64,000 nucleotides of DNA, from assembly GCF_008015755.1 (NCBI RefSeq), contig NZ_SSGF01000017.1, forward strand, positions 1 through 64,000, given 5' to 3'. Below, one piece after another: positions 10,977 through 22,847 of this stretch (positions within the stretch are counted from its first letter, which is position 1; every line of letters begins with the position of its first letter). A model generated the notes under the pieces. It did no database searches. It worked only from the letters and a program-made list of their open reading frames with translations, and was not told the DNA's origin. This DNA comes from Methylophilus sp. (GTDB lineage: Bacteria; Pseudomonadota; Gammaproteobacteria; Burkholderiales; Methylophilaceae). The position numbers were made by a program, and so were the translations under genes.

Positions 10977-11012
10977 TAAAAAAACAGGGCAGCCTAAGCC
11001 GCCCTGTTTTAG
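10977..11012 (-). terminator. Rho-independent terminator of glnA
   Basis: ACAGGGCggcttaggctGCCCTGTTTTTTT on minus strand. Confidence 0.85.
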
Positions 11013-11027
11013 TGCATCCTCTTGCGA

Positions 11028-12437
11028 TTAGCAGGAGTAGTACAAACCAAACTCAACTGGGTGTGGTGTTTGACGCAATTTGGTGACTTCTTCCATTTTC
11101 AATGCAATGTAAGCATCAATCCAGTCGTCAGTGAATACACCACCGCGTGTCAGGAACTCACGGTCTTTGTCCAGATACTCAAGCGCTTGCTCCAGTGAAG
11201 AACACACAGTTGGGATCAATGCATCTTCTTCTGGTGGCAGATGGTACAAGTCTTTAGTCGCTGGTTCACCTGGGTGAATCTTGTTCTGAACGCCGTCCAG
11301 GCCAGCCATCAGCAAAGCTGAGAAAGCCAGGTAAGGGTTGGCAATCGGATCTGGGAAACGCGCTTCAACACGGCGTGCTTTGTCTGAATGCACGAATGGA
11401 ATACGGATCGCAGCAGAACGGTTTTTAGCTGAGTAAGCCAGTTTTACTGGTGCTTCGTAATGTGGCACCAGGCGTTTGTATGAGTTAGTGCCTGGGTTGG
11501 TGATCGCGTTCAATGCGCGAGCATGCTTGATGATACCGCCGATGTAATACAGGGCGAAATCGCTCAAACCAGCGTAGCCGTTACCTGCAAACAGGTTTTT
11601 GCCATCTTTCCATACGGATTGGTGTACGTGCATACCAGAACCGTTATCGCCAAACATTGGTTTAGGCATAAAGGTTGCAGTTTTGCCGTAAGCATGCGCA
11701 GTGTTAGTGACCACGTATTTCAGGATTTGTGTCCAGTCAGCACGTTGTACCAAGGTGGCAAATTTAGTGCCGATTTCACATTGACCAGCAGTCGCCACTT
11801 CGTGGTGGTGCACTTCAACAGGCACGCCCAGCTCTTCCAGTGTCATCACCATGGCAGAGCGGATGTCGTGCAATGAGTCGACTGGTGGCACTGGGAAGTA
11901 GCCGCCTTTTACGCCTGGTCGGTGGCCTGTGTTGCCGCCTTCGAATTTTTCACCTGATGACCAGGCTGCTTCTTCGGAATTGATTTTAACGAAGCTACCA
12001 CCCATGGTGGCATCCCACTGTACGCTGTCAAAAATGAAGAACTCTGGCTCAGGGCCAAAGTAGGCAGTGTCGCCCAGGCCGCTGGATTTTAGGTAGGCTT
12101 CTGCGCGTTTTGCCAGTGAGCGTGGGTCACGGTCATAGCCTTTACCATCTGTAGGATCAACCACATCACAGGTCAATACTAATGTTGGCTCGTCAAAAAA
12201 CGGGTCAATGTATGCGGTGCTTGCATCAGGCATCAGTTGCATGTCAGACGCTTGAATGCCTTTCCATCCTGCGATAGATGAGCCGTCAAACGCATGGCCT
12301 TCAGTAAATTTATCTTCGTCGAAGTGAGACACTGGCACAGTCACGTGCTGCTCTTTACCTCTGGTGTCGGTAAAACGGAAATCAACAAATTTGATGTCGT
12401 TTTCCGCAACCAATTTCATTACATTAGCAACAGACAT
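11028..12437 (-). CDS. glnA: Glutamine synthetase type I
   Basis: [39 protein letters not shown]; start at MSVANVMKL. Confidence 0.97.
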   Translation of the reverse strand: MSVANVMKLVAENDIKFVDFRFTDTRGKEQHVTVPVSHFDEDKFTEGHAFDGSSIAGWKGIQASDMQLMPDASTAYIDPFFDEPTLVLTCDVVDPTDGKGYDRDPRSLAKRAEAYLKSSGLGDTAYFGPEPEFFIFDSVQWDATMGGSFVKINSEEAAWSSGEKFEGGNTGHRPGVKGGYFPVPPVDSLHDIRSAMVMTLEELGVPVEVHHHEVATAGQCEIGTKFATLVQRADWTQILKYVVTNTAHAYGKTATFMPKPMFGDNGSGMHVHQSVWKDGKNLFAGNGYAGLSDFALYYIGGIIKHARALNAITNPGTNSYKRLVPHYEAPVKLAYSAKNRSAAIRIPFVHSDKARRVEARFPDPIANPYLAFSALLMAGLDGVQNKIHPGEPATKDLYHLPPEEDALIPTVCSSLEQALEYLDKDREFLTRGGVFTDDWIDAYIALKMEEVTKLRQTPHPVEFGLYYSC

Positions 12438-12595
12438 TACATTCTCCTCAATGATCAAGCTCAAACAGTGATTCAAGTTACGCACGTCAAAAAGGGACAT
12501 GTTGCGGATGTCCCAGAACGTACGCAAGGTAAAAAAACAATAGGTTGTTTGAATTCAGCGCAATGACTGAATCCATTAAAACTCAATGTGTAATA

Positions 12596-12614
12596 TTAGC
12601 AGGAAGCATGCCAC
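12596..12614 (-). promoter_or_regulatory. Putative sigma54 promoter of glnA
   Basis: Minus strand TGGCATGCTTCCTGCT: GG-N10-GC. Confidence 0.6.
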
Positions 12615-12673
12615 CCCAAAATAACCATTTTGCATCCTTTTGGCGTATCTAGCATAAAATCATCATATCCACA

Positions 12674-12720
12674 TGCACCTTTAATGTGCGATGCAACAAA
12701 TTAAGCACCAATATGGTGCA
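12674..12720. promoter_or_regulatory. Two putative NtrC-binding dyads upstream of glnA
   Basis: TGCACC-TTTAA-TGTGCG (12674-12690) and GCACC-AATAT-GGTGC (12705-12719). Confidence 0.6.
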
Positions 12721-12791
12721 TAGTGATTTTGCATGGCTTTCGCAGGTATACTCGCCGTTTTAGAAGTGTTGATTAAGAATGAAGGTGTGAT

Positions 12792-13241
12792 TTGGAAAGC
12801 GTAGAGAATATCTTAACCCAGGCACGGGCTCGCGCCTCACAAACCGGCTTGTCATATGCAGGTGCCGTGACGCCACAAGAGGCTTATGCGGTGATTAGCC
12901 AGGATAGCAGCGCGGTGTTGGTCGATGTGCGTTCGCGCGCCGAGCTGGAGCTGGTCGGCCGCGTGCCAGTCGCGACACATGTGGAATGGGCATTTTATCC
13001 AGGCATGGTGGCAAACGCCGATTTTGCGGCGCAATTGCAGGCGCAAGTGGACAAATCCCGCACGGTGATTTTTATGTGCCGCACTGGCGGGCGTAGCCAT
13101 AATGCAGCCTTGCTGGCGCAGCAATTAGGCTACAGCCATGCTTATAACATGGTGGAAGGGTTTGAAGGCGAGGCCAATGCGCTTAAGCAACGAACCCTGA
13201 TGAATGGCTGGAAACATGCCGGATTGCCCTGGACTAACTAA
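12792..13241 (+). CDS. Rhodanese-like domain protein
   Basis: VLVDVRSRAELE...IFMCRTGGRS active-site loop. Confidence 0.88.
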   Translation: MESVENILTQARARASQTGLSYAGAVTPQEAYAVISQDSSAVLVDVRSRAELELVGRVPVATHVEWAFYPGMVANADFAAQLQAQVDKSRTVIFMCRTGGRSHNAALLAQQLGYSHAYNMVEGFEGEANALKQRTLMNGWKHAGLPWTN

Positions 13242-13271
13242 GTATTGAAATGAGTGGAAGCACCGCCGCGT

Positions 13272-14096
13272 ATGACCGTTGAAAAGTATGCCGTGATTGG
13301 TCATCCAATCGAACACAGTAAATCGCCACTCATCCATCAGGCCTTTGCACAGCAATTCAATCAATCCATCGTTTACGACAAAGTGCTGGCACCGCTGGAT
13401 GGCTTTGCTGCAACGCTTACACGTTTGCGCGCCGAGGGGTATGTGGGTGCGAATGTGACGGTGCCATTCAAGTTTGAGGCATTTGATGCTTGCCACGAGT
13501 TGTCTGCGCGCGCGCAAGCCGCAGGCGCGGTGAATACCCTTAGCTTCAAAGCGGCACAGTTGCTTGGTGACAATACCGACGGCTGTGGCCTGGTCAATGA
13601 TATTCTCAAGCATCAACAGACCTCGTTGGCAGGCAAAAAAATCCTGTTGCTCGGTGCGGGCGGTGCGGCACAAGGGGTGATGTTGCCCTTGCTTGAGCAG
13701 CAACCTTTACAACTGACCGTCGCCAATCGTAGCCTCGATAAAGCGCAGGTCATGGCAGGCAGATTTGCCGCACAGGCGGCAAGTAAACAGGTTGTCTTGC
13801 AGGTGCAGACGTTTGCGGATTTAGCGCAGGGCTATGACGTGGTGATTAATGCCACTTCGGCCGGGTTGACTGAGAGTGCCTTGCAAATGCCAGCGCTGGT
13901 CTTCCAGCAAAACACGTTGGCCTATGACATGATGTATGGCCGCGACACGCCATTTATGCAGCAGGCGCGTGCTGCGGGTGCGCGCGTGGCAGATGGCCTG
14001 GGCATGCTGGTAGAGCAAGCCGCTGAGGCATTTTATCTGTGGCATGGTGTGCGCCCCGACACCGCGCCTGTCATCCAGTCTTTCCGCCAGCCCTAG
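13272..14096 (+). CDS. aroE: Shikimate dehydrogenase
   Basis: VIGHPIEHSKSPLIHQAF, GAGGAAQGV, NATSAGL. Confidence 0.95.
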   Translation: MTVEKYAVIGHPIEHSKSPLIHQAFAQQFNQSIVYDKVLAPLDGFAATLTRLRAEGYVGANVTVPFKFEAFDACHELSARAQAAGAVNTLSFKAAQLLGDNTDGCGLVNDILKHQQTSLAGKKILLLGAGGAAQGVMLPLLEQQPLQLTVANRSLDKAQVMAGRFAAQAASKQVVLQVQTFADLAQGYDVVINATSAGLTESALQMPALVFQQNTLAYDMMYGRDTPFMQQARAAGARVADGLGMLVEQAAEAFYLWHGVRPDTAPVIQSFRQP

Positions 14097-14106
14097 TTTT
14101 TTTGCC

Positions 14107-14793
14107 ATGAAACAAGCCATTAAACTGTTTTTTGGCCTCTTGCTACTGTGGGTGTGCCTGTATCAGGTGTGGGTGCTAATACACATTTTATGGTGGGTTG
14201 AGCATAACCCTGATTCAACCGCCTTTATGGCGGCGCGCCTCGAGATCATGCAGGAGAGTCACCCTGATGCAAAGTTGCAGCAGCAGTGGGTGCCATATGC
14301 CAAGATCAGCAGCCACTTAAAGCATGCCGTGATTGCGGCCGAAGACAGCAAGTTTGTCGATCACGAAGGGTTTGACTGGGTGGGCATAGAAACCGCATTC
14401 GAGAAGAATCTGAAAAAAGGCAAAATTGTGGCAGGTGGCTCGACCATTAGCCAGCAATTAGCCAAGAATCTTTTTTTATCCGGGCATCGAACACCGTGGC
14501 GCAAAGCGCAAGAGGCAGTCATCACCTTTATGCTGGAAAAACTACTCAGCAAGCGTCGTATTCTGGAGATTTACCTGAATGTGATTGAGTGGGGCGATGG
14601 CGTATTTGGTGCCGAAGCCGCGGCTCGCCACTATTTTCATGGCAGTGCCAAGTCACTCGGCCCGGCGCAGGCTGCCAGGCTAGCGGCCATGATCCCTAAT
14701 CCGCGCTTTTATGATGTGCATCGCAGTACGCGCTATCTGAGTCGCCATGCGGGCACCATACAGGCGCGCATGCGATTGGTGAAAATACCCTGA
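14107..14793 (+). CDS. mtgA: Monofunctional biosynthetic peptidoglycan transglycosylase
   Basis: AAEDSKFVDHEGFDW, GGSTISQQLAKNLFL. Confidence 0.95.
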   Translation: MKQAIKLFFGLLLLWVCLYQVWVLIHILWWVEHNPDSTAFMAARLEIMQESHPDAKLQQQWVPYAKISSHLKHAVIAAEDSKFVDHEGFDWVGIETAFEKNLKKGKIVAGGSTISQQLAKNLFLSGHRTPWRKAQEAVITFMLEKLLSKRRILEIYLNVIEWGDGVFGAEAAARHYFHGSAKSLGPAQAARLAAMIPNPRFYDVHRSTRYLSRHAGTIQARMRLVKIP

Positions 14794-14955
14794 TTTTAAC
14801 GGTTTGTTTCAGCGATCAAACCCTCACGCCGCCACATACAATGTTTTATATAAATATATGTATGTGGCTTTACCACATCCGTATGCGATGCAGCCACATT
14901 AAAAATCACTGATTAGCAATGAGGGCGCATCTTGGGGACAGGTTGCATGTTGACC

Positions 14956-17790
14956 TTAGCCCTTGACAGCGAGATGTTCTAATAAGGGTGTGAGGTAACG
15001 GCCAGTATAACTGGCCGTATTTTTTGCCAGTTCCTCAGGCGCACCTACGCCGACCACCAAACCACCGCCATCACCACCCTCGGGGCCCATGTCGATCAGC
15101 CAGTCTGCGGTTTTAATTACATCTAGATTGTGTTCGATAATCACCACCGTATTACCTGAGTCACGGAGTCTGTGAATCACATCCAGCAATAATTGAATAT
15201 CGGCAAAGTGCAAGCCGGTAGTCGGTTCGTCCAGAATATACAGTGTGCGGCCGGTATCACGTTTGCTGAGTTCGAGTGACAGCTTGACGCGTTGCGCCTC
15301 ACCACCAGACAGTGTGGTGGCGGATTGCCCCAAGGTAATGTAGCCTAGGCCCACATCGAGCAAGGTTTTCAGTTTGCGCTCGATGACGGGTTGCGCACTA
15401 AAAAACTGATGTGCTTGCTCTACGGTCATGGCCAGCACCTGGTGAATATTTTTGCCTTTAAACTGGATCTCTAATGTTTCGCGGTTATAACGCTGGCCTT
15501 TGCACACATCACAAGGCACATACACGTCAGGCAAAAAGTGCATTTCAACGCGTAGCACGCCGTCACCCTGGCAAGCCTCGCAACGGCCACCCTTAACGTT
15601 AAATGAGTAGCGGCCAGGGCCGTAACCACGGGCGCGGCTTTCGGGCACGCTGGCGAATAAATCGCGAATAGGGGTGAACAAGCCAGTATACGTCGCCGGG
15701 TTAGAGCGCGGGGTGCGGCCAATCGGGCTTTGGTCGACGTCGACCACCTTATCAAAAAACTCCAGGCCATCAATGCTGCCATGCGGCGCCGCTTCAGTGC
15801 TGCTGCCATACAAATGGGTGGCAACCACGCGGTAAAGCGTATCGTTAATCAGCGTCGATTTGCCGCTACCAGAGACGCCGGTGACGCAGGTGAGCAGGCC
15901 GACCGGGATTTCGATGCTGACATTTTTCAGGTTATTGCCGGTGGCATTGTTGAGTTTGATCCAACGCGCTGGATCAGGCCGCGTACGCGGCAATTTAAAG
16001 GTGATCTGTTTTTTACCACTGATATATTGCCCGGTCAGTGAGTTAGGGTCGGCTTCGATTTCTGCAGGCGTGCCAAAAGAAACAATATTGCCGCCATGCT
16101 CGCCAGCCCCTGGGCCAATGTCGACCACAAAATCAGCCAGTTGAATTGCATCCTGGTCATGCTCGACCACAATGACGCTATTGCCAATATCGCGCAGACG
16201 TTTCAGGGTCTCCAGCAAACGGTCGTTATCGCGTTGGTGCAAACCAATTGAAGGCTCATCCAGCACGTACATCACGCCCGTCAGGCCGCTACCGATTTGT
16301 GACGCCAGGCGGATACGCTGCGCTTCACCGCCAGACAGGGTTTCGGCTGAGCGTGATAATGACAAGTAATCCAGCCCCACATTGGTCAAAAACTTGAGGC
16401 GGTTTTCAATCTCTTTGACGATTTTGTCAGCAATGGCCAGCTTTTGGCCGCTGAGTTGCAGCGTTTCAAAAAAGTGCAGCGCCTGTTTTAGTGGTACTTC
16501 ACAAATCTGGTGGATATTACGATCGCCCACTTTGACGTGGCGCGCTTCTTTACGCAAACGTGTGCCCGCGCAATCGGGGCAACTGGTCGCATTGATATAT
16601 TTGGCCAACTCGTCGCGCACCGCCGTCGAGTCACTCTCGCGGTAACGACGCTGCAGATTGTTGATAATGCCTTCAAACGTATGTGACTTGCTGAAAAACG
16701 TGCCACGCTCATTGAGGTATTTAAACGTGATTTGTTCGCGGCCAGAGCCAAACAGCAAAATTTGCTGGGTTTCTTCTGGCAGGCTTTCAAAAGGTGCTTC
16801 GAGGTCAAAACTATAATGCTGGCTCAGGCTGGCCAGCATCTGAAAATAAAACTGGTTGCGTTTGTCCCAGCCTTTAATGGCGCCGCTCGCCAGTGACAAA
16901 TGCGGAAAAGCCACCACGCGTTTTGGGTCAAAAAACGTGACCTGGCCCAGGCCATCACATTTAGGGCAGGCGCCCATCGGGTTGTTAAAACTGAATAAGC
17001 GCGGCTCGAGCTCCACCAGTGAGTAATCACACACCGGGCAAGAAAACTTAGCCGAAAAGAGATGCTCTTTGTCAGTGTCCATTTCGAGGGCAATCGCCTT
17101 GCCATCGGCTAGGCGCAGTGCCGTTTCAAAGGACTCAGCAATACGCTGCTTCATGTCTTCGCGCACTTTGAGGCGGTCTACCACCACATCCACGCTGTGC
17201 TTGGTGGTTTTGGCGAGTTGCGGCAGGCTGTCCATTTCGTAGATCTTGCCGTCAATGCGCAAACGCACAAAGCCTTGGGCTTTCAGCGTATCAAATAAAT
17301 CTAGCTGTTCGCCTTTGCGGTTAGAGACCACCGGCGCCAGAATCATCAGCTTGGTGTCTTCTGGCAATTTGAGAATGCTGTCTACCATCTGGCTGACGGT
17401 TTGCGCTTCAAGCTTGATGCCATGATCCGGGCACTCCGGGTCACCGGCGCGCGCGTACAGCAAACGCAAATAGTCGTGAATTTCAGTCACGGTGCCCACG
17501 GTTGAGCGAGGGTTGTGCGAGGTAGATTTTTGTTCGATGGAAATCGCTGGCGACAAGCCTTCGATCAGGTCGACATCCGGTTTGTCCATACGCGCCAAAA
17601 ACTGGCGGGCATAGGCCGATAAACTTTCGACATAGCGGCGCTGTCCTTCTGCATAGAGCGTATCAAAGGCCAGTGAAGATTTTCCAGAGCCGGAGAGGCC
17701 AGTCACCACAACCAGTTGGTTGCGTGGAATATCCAGATTGATGTTCTTCAGATTATGGGTGCGCGCCCCGCGAATTTTGATAAATTCCAT
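14956..17790 (-). CDS. uvrA: Excinuclease ABC subunit A
   Basis: Two ABC cassettes, Zn fingers, [35 protein letters not shown]. Confidence 0.98.
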   Translation of the reverse strand: MEFIKIRGARTHNLKNINLDIPRNQLVVVTGLSGSGKSSLAFDTLYAEGQRRYVESLSAYARQFLARMDKPDVDLIEGLSPAISIEQKSTSHNPRSTVGTVTEIHDYLRLLYARAGDPECPDHGIKLEAQTVSQMVDSILKLPEDTKLMILAPVVSNRKGEQLDLFDTLKAQGFVRLRIDGKIYEMDSLPQLAKTTKHSVDVVVDRLKVREDMKQRIAESFETALRLADGKAIALEMDTDKEHLFSAKFSCPVCDYSLVELEPRLFSFNNPMGACPKCDGLGQVTFFDPKRVVAFPHLSLASGAIKGWDKRNQFYFQMLASLSQHYSFDLEAPFESLPEETQQILLFGSGREQITFKYLNERGTFFSKSHTFEGIINNLQRRYRESDSTAVRDELAKYINATSCPDCAGTRLRKEARHVKVGDRNIHQICEVPLKQALHFFETLQLSGQKLAIADKIVKEIENRLKFLTNVGLDYLSLSRSAETLSGGEAQRIRLASQIGSGLTGVMYVLDEPSIGLHQRDNDRLLETLKRLRDIGNSVIVVEHDQDAIQLADFVVDIGPGAGEHGGNIVSFGTPAEIEADPNSLTGQYISGKKQITFKLPRTRPDPARWIKLNNATGNNLKNVSIEIPVGLLTCVTGVSGSGKSTLINDTLYRVVATHLYGSSTEAAPHGSIDGLEFFDKVVDVDQSPIGRTPRSNPATYTGLFTPIRDLFASVPESRARGYGPGRYSFNVKGGRCEACQGDGVLRVEMHFLPDVYVPCDVCKGQRYNRETLEIQFKGKNIHQVLAMTVEQAHQFFSAQPVIERKLKTLLDVGLGYITLGQSATTLSGGEAQRVKLSLELSKRDTGRTLYILDEPTTGLHFADIQLLLDVIHRLRDSGNTVVIIEHNLDVIKTADWLIDMGPEGGDGGGLVVGVGAPEELAKNTASYTGRYLTPLLEHLAVKG

Positions 17791-17867
17791 GATACTTTCA
17801 CGAACAGACAGCCAACCTGATAATATACGCAATTATTCAAAATTAAGCCAAGATTTCTTACAGATTC

Positions 17868-19259
17868 ATGCAGTTCTCCGAAAAAATGACCCAAATAGAA
17901 ACACGTGCCACGGCGGCGCTGGCGTCTATCTATGGGCTGCGTATGCTGGGCATGTTTTTAATCCTGCCTATTTTTGCGATTTATGCTGAAACCCTGCAGG
18001 GCGGTGACAACCACGCCTTGATTGGTCTGGCACTGGGTGCCTACGGTTTTATGCAGGTGATTTTCCAGCTGCCGTTTGGCATGGCCTCAGACCGGTTTGG
18101 CCGCAAAAAACTGATTTACCTTGGCTTGATCATGTTTGCCGTGGGCAGTGTGTTTGCCGCCACCGCGCAGGATATCTATATGGTAATTGTCGGCCGTGCG
18201 ATTCAGGGTGCCGGTGCGATTTCTGCCGTGGTCACCGCACTGGTGGCTGATTCTACGCGTGAAGAGCACCGCACGCAGGCGATGGCCATGATAGGCGCCA
18301 CCATCGGCGTGACATTCGCCGTGTCGTTGGTGGCAGGGCCGATTTTAAACCAGTGGATAGGCGTCTCGGGCATTTTCTGGCTGACGGCGGTGTTATCAAT
18401 TGTGGCGATTGCGGTGGTGAAATTTGCCGTGCCCGAGCCATTGCATGCGCACTTTCACTCCGACGCGCAGGCGGCGCCGGCCAAAATACGTGAAGTGTTG
18501 CGCGACACCCAGTTATTGCGCCTGAACTTTGGTACGTTTTGCCTGCATGGCGCGCAAATGGCCATGTTTATGGTGGTGCCGTTTGCCATTAAACACAGCA
18601 CCGGCATGAATGAAAACGCACACTGGAAGATTTACCTGCCAGTGCTGGTATTGTCGTTTATTCTCATGGTGCCTGCCATTATTTACGCCGAGAAAAAGGC
18701 TAAATTAAAACCCGTCTTTATCAGTGCTGTCGGCTTGATGCTGTTGACGCAAATTGCTTTCATGTTCAGCCTGAACAGCCTGTGGGGCATTGTCGCCACT
18801 TTGTTTTCTTACTTTGTCGCATTTAATGTGCTTGAAGCCTCTTTACCGTCACTGATCTCAAAAATGGCGCCTGCCGCCGCCAAAGGCACGGCCATGGGTA
18901 TCCACAATACCGCGCAATCATTTGGCATGTTTTTAGGCGCCGCGCTCGGTGGCTGGTTATCGCACAGCTATGGTAGTGCGACGGTATTTGTGTTCTGCGC
19001 TACCTTGATGGTGATCTGGTTTGGCCTGGCCATGGGCATGCAAGCACCGCCCAGTGTCAAAACCAAAATGTTCCATATACAAGGGTATAATGACGAGCAG
19101 GCCGCTCAGCTGGTGCAAGATATTCGCGCCATGGAAGGTGTGTATGAAGTGGTCGCCATTCCTTCCGAAACCATGCTCATGGTAAAGTTGGAAAATCAGC
19201 GCAGCAAAGCATTTCAGGCGGCATTGTCGCAAGCAATTATGAATCGAATAGGGGAGTAG
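17868..19259 (+). CDS. MFS transporter (YajR-like)
   Basis: 12-TM MFS with DRFGRKKLI motif and C-terminal soluble domain. Confidence 0.85.
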   Translation: MQFSEKMTQIETRATAALASIYGLRMLGMFLILPIFAIYAETLQGGDNHALIGLALGAYGFMQVIFQLPFGMASDRFGRKKLIYLGLIMFAVGSVFAATAQDIYMVIVGRAIQGAGAISAVVTALVADSTREEHRTQAMAMIGATIGVTFAVSLVAGPILNQWIGVSGIFWLTAVLSIVAIAVVKFAVPEPLHAHFHSDAQAAPAKIREVLRDTQLLRLNFGTFCLHGAQMAMFMVVPFAIKHSTGMNENAHWKIYLPVLVLSFILMVPAIIYAEKKAKLKPVFISAVGLMLLTQIAFMFSLNSLWGIVATLFSYFVAFNVLEASLPSLISKMAPAAAKGTAMGIHNTAQSFGMFLGAALGGWLSHSYGSATVFVFCATLMVIWFGLAMGMQAPPSVKTKMFHIQGYNDEQAAQLVQDIRAMEGVYEVVAIPSETMLMVKLENQRSKAFQAALSQAIMNRIGE

Positions 19260-19266
19260 TGACACC

Positions 19267-19803
19267 ATGGCATCAGTCAATAAAGTGATTTTGATGGGCA
19301 ATCTGGGACGTGACCCGGAAGTGCGCTATATGCCAAACGGTGAGGCAGTCGCAAACTTCAGTATTGCCACCACCGAAAACTGGAAAGACAAATCCGGCGC
19401 ACGCCAGGAAAAAACCGAATGGCACAACATTGTCATGTATCGTCGCTTGGCCGAAATCGCTGGCGAATACCTGAAAAAAGGTCGCCCGGTATACATTGAA
19501 GGTCGTTTGCAAACCCGCAAATGGGAAAAAGACGGCGTGACCCGTTATAGCACCGAGATCGTGGCGGACCAGATGCAAATGCTCGGCACCGGCCGTGAAG
19601 GTGGTAGTGCCCCTTATGAAGGCGGCGAGATGGACCAAGGCGGTGGCATGGACGATTACAACCAGGCGCCACCACGCCAGCAACCTGCTGCCATGGGCGG
19701 CGGTAACAATGCCGGTGGTGGCAACCGCAACGCCTTCCAGCCCGCGCCAGCGAGCAAGCCCGCAGGCAACTTTGATGATTTTGATGACGATATTCCATTT
19801 TAG
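19267..19803 (+). CDS. ssb: Single-stranded DNA-binding protein
   Basis: [21 protein letters not shown] ... acidic tail DDFDDDIPF. Confidence 0.98.
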   Translation: MASVNKVILMGNLGRDPEVRYMPNGEAVANFSIATTENWKDKSGARQEKTEWHNIVMYRRLAEIAGEYLKKGRPVYIEGRLQTRKWEKDGVTRYSTEIVADQMQMLGTGREGGSAPYEGGEMDQGGGMDDYNQAPPRQQPAAMGGGNNAGGGNRNAFQPAPASKPAGNFDDFDDDIPF

Positions 19804-19952
19804 CCCTTATAAAGATGATTCTGTAAAGAATAAGATTATTAAATGAAGTAACAGTCTTCACTAATCAGATAGTTACAATAAATCAGGCCCTCTTCTTTCT
19901 GTTAAGAAATTAGAGGGCTTTTTTCATTCTAAAAAAATGTGAAGTTATAAGT
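19785..19952 (+). repeat. Direct repeat copy A: ssb 3' end + terminator
   Basis: Core 19871-19931 matches 22335-22395 with about 5 mismatches in 61 bp. Confidence 0.85.
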
Positions 19953-20548
19953 CCTGACAAAGGAAATCTGTAAAGATAGTAATTTCAAAATAGATTTTGT
20001 AAAACAAGTACAAAAATAGAAGAAATAGAAATATTGAATGATATTGACTGATGAAATTGCGAGAATTGATAAAACCACAATTGAAATATGGCATCTTTGA
20101 TGAAAACAGAAATATTGCCCTTGTTCTTTGGATTTAAAGTTTGCGCACAATTTTATTGGTTATTAATATATTGAAAAAATGTGAAAAATTATAAATAAAA
20201 CAATGCGGGCAGCGATGTTGAAGATCTTCCGCATTTGGTTATGCCAAGAGTTCATACATGCATGATTCTACTTATTTCAAGAAGTATGGGTACAACGCAT
20301 AACGTACTCTCTTAGTTTTTAACTGGCATTGAATGGGTAGCACTCCTGCTTACCATTATTTAATGGACTACACATGATCTGCAGTGCGGAAGAAACTGGG
20401 CATTTAGTGTGTGCGTTAAAATGGTAACTAAATACAATCTTGCAGCTTTTCCAGAGCAGCAGGAACGCGATTTGGTTGGCTTTATAGAAGGGTCAACACA
20501 CTCTACTAAATTCCAGTCACCTAATTCGATGAAGCGGCTTTCTACCAG

Positions 20549-20953
20549 ATGAAGCCGTATACATATTATGCTTCTGCGCTGTTGGCTCGACTCGTCTGGC
20601 TTGCAGTGTTATTGGCGATAGGCGGCTGTGCCACAGACGCCACTGTTCAGCCAGATGGAACGCTTGTTCGACATTATATAGGCTATGTCCGAGTGGCCGT
20701 GCCTCAAGCCGAGGCTAAACAACCAGTTTACGTTTCTGATGTTTCTACCATCGGAATCCGCGTGGGCGATGGCATGGGTATAGGTTACTCACGCGATAAG
20801 AGCCTTGTAATTCCTTTGGACTGCAGGCTTGTCGTACTTGTGGCAACCCAAGAGCAGCTTGATGACGCGGTTAGGAAGTTGTCTTTTTTCAAAGGAATGC
20901 CAGGATTTTGTGCTGCAGTAAGTCCAACCCTTCAGTCTGGAGATGCTAAATGA
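20549..20953 (+). CDS. Putative lipoprotein
   Basis: Signal + lipobox IGGC; 134 aa; no family recognised. Confidence 0.6.
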   Translation: MKPYTYYASALLARLVWLAVLLAIGGCATDATVQPDGTLVRHYIGYVRVAVPQAEAKQPVYVSDVSTIGIRVGDGMGIGYSRDKSLVIPLDCRLVVLVATQEQLDDAVRKLSFFKGMPGFCAAVSPTLQSGDAK

Positions 20954-21723
20954 AAAGTTTGCTGAATTCTTTTAGTTTTACTAAACATACGATTCCCATA
21001 GTCTTATTGCCTGTGTTATTTGGTTGTACTGCAACTCCCAAACACACAAATGTTTTGATATTCGGTACAAATACTAAAGTGGCTCTTGATGTATCTCAAG
21101 ATGCAACAGCAAGTGTTGGCGTCACGCTAGGCTATAAGCGACAGGAAGCTGTATGGATGCCACTTCTGCCAAATCAAGCTACCACTACAGAGGATGGTTT
21201 GAAACCTTCTACTTGTACAACCGCAGATTGCCCAAAGTTTGAAGGAGTTGATGGGGTGCAGAGGGATACCTACTCTGTACTAGCTAGTTTTGGCTCCAAG
21301 CTAGGTGGCGGCATTGATTCAGAAGGTAAGAAAGCACAAGTTACTGGGGAAATTGCTCAGTATTTTGCCACCGGCTTAGCAGCAAGAATGCTCGCACAAA
21401 ATGGCGGAGCAGGACTCGTTAATACAAATGGTAACGGTGCGTTGACCGCTGCTCAACAAGCAGAAATAGCAGACAAGGTGAAAGTGATGGATAACGAGTT
21501 CAATGAATTGTTGATAGAGCTGATGGACTCGAAAGATCCAAACAAAGTCAATACAGCTCGTCGAGATCAGGCACTTGCGAAGCCGCCTGGAATCAATATT
21601 GCAGAGAGTCGGCGAAAACGAATAGTGGCCGCAAACTCAATGGATGAGCTCAAAAAGGTTATTACAGCCTACCCCCATGAAAGCATTGCTAAGCCCATGC
21701 TAGATACATTAAACGCTAAATAA
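20950..21723 (+). CDS. Putative lipoprotein
   Basis: Lipobox LFGC; overlaps upstream ORF by 4 bp (ATGA). Confidence 0.65.
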   Translation: MKSLLNSFSFTKHTIPIVLLPVLFGCTATPKHTNVLIFGTNTKVALDVSQDATASVGVTLGYKRQEAVWMPLLPNQATTTEDGLKPSTCTTADCPKFEGVDGVQRDTYSVLASFGSKLGGGIDSEGKKAQVTGEIAQYFATGLAARMLAQNGGAGLVNTNGNGALTAAQQAEIADKVKVMDNEFNELLIELMDSKDPNKVNTARRDQALAKPPGINIAESRRKRIVAANSMDELKKVITAYPHESIAKPMLDTLNAK

Positions 21724-21734
21724 AGGAGCTAAGT

Positions 21735-22224
21735 ATGTCTGCACAAGAAGTTTCAATCGCTGTGTTCTCTACAATTGTTGATGCAAATGCTCATATCAAA
21801 TCCAAAGAAGGTCAAGGTTTTGTGTTGGAAAAAAATATCGAAACATTTGAAAATGTTTCCTACGACAATCTGACTAGGCGCAATCAGGTAAGTGATGATG
21901 CAAGTGGGCATACTTGGGCTGTAATAATGCGTAGATAGCCGTATCGACATTGCAATCAAAGCAAAAACAGCATGTTATTTTGCTATGCCCTCAGGCGATC
22001 TTTGGAAGCTATCCGTGCCTGGTTCTCCACTATATGTAATCGAACACTTCAACGATGGATTAATTACGTTTCCAGGTTGACTTCCAATAGTCGATAAGGA
22101 CGGTATGCTTATTGGTGCAATTGGTGTGAGCGGAGACGCAGTGGAGAATGATCATCTGGTTGCTCAAGCTGGAGTGAATGTAGCTGGTGTTTGCGACGTT
22201 CCTAAACACCCATGGCGTACATAA
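21735..22224 (+). pseudogene. Degraded GlcG/HbpS (DUF336) family gene
   Basis: [11 protein letters not shown] then frameshift to [77 protein letters not shown] with in-frame TGA. Confidence 0.75.
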
Positions 22225-22276
22225 GCTTCCTACAGACTAATATAAGAAAAAATTAAGATTTAATGGACACGATTGT

Positions 22277-22415
22277 GACTATCACCATTCTAGCCCATGT
22301 GAAGATGATTAAATAAAGTAGTAATCTTTAAGTTAGTTGCAATAAATCAGGCCCTCTCCATTCTGTTAAGAAATTAAAAGGCTTTTTTCATTCTACAAAA
22401 TGTGAAGCTGTAAGT
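22277..22415 (+). repeat. Direct repeat copy B: degenerate ssb 3' end + terminator
   Basis: Contains decayed ssb tail (TGAC..ATCACCATTCTAG) and near-identical terminator region. Confidence 0.85.
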
Positions 22416-22847
22416 TTCCCTAAAGTAAGCCTTCGGTTTCTTCAAAACTCATTCGGTTGTTTCATTCACAAAAGTTATGAGTTCAAAGTGATTTCTATTT
22501 CATACATTTATAGAGGAGTGTTCTACCAAAGATTTTTTAATATTTACGTTTGTCATGAGTGTCATTTTGAAAGACATTTTGTACTTTAAAAAACTTTACA
22601 CATAGCTTTTTCATATCTCTGATGATTAGTATTATCAATATAATTAAGAATTGAGAAACGCAACACTGAATTATACGATTTGTTAATTTTAATTATTAAT
22701 TATATTTATAATCAATGATTTATAAATTTTTCGGTTTATATTCATGGTAAACCACCACACCTTCCATTCCTTTTTCAGATATGCAAGTATGTAATAACAA
22801 TGTAAAGAAATCACTTGTTAACTTGCATCTTATTTGGAAAATACCCC

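Noticed and set aside
15730-17105. Several ORFs overlapping uvrA
   Set aside because: Shadow ORFs in GC-rich uvrA codons.
22815-22847. Upstream TTG start for recombinase A
   Set aside because: ATG at 22848 fits better; the upstream 11 aa lack support.
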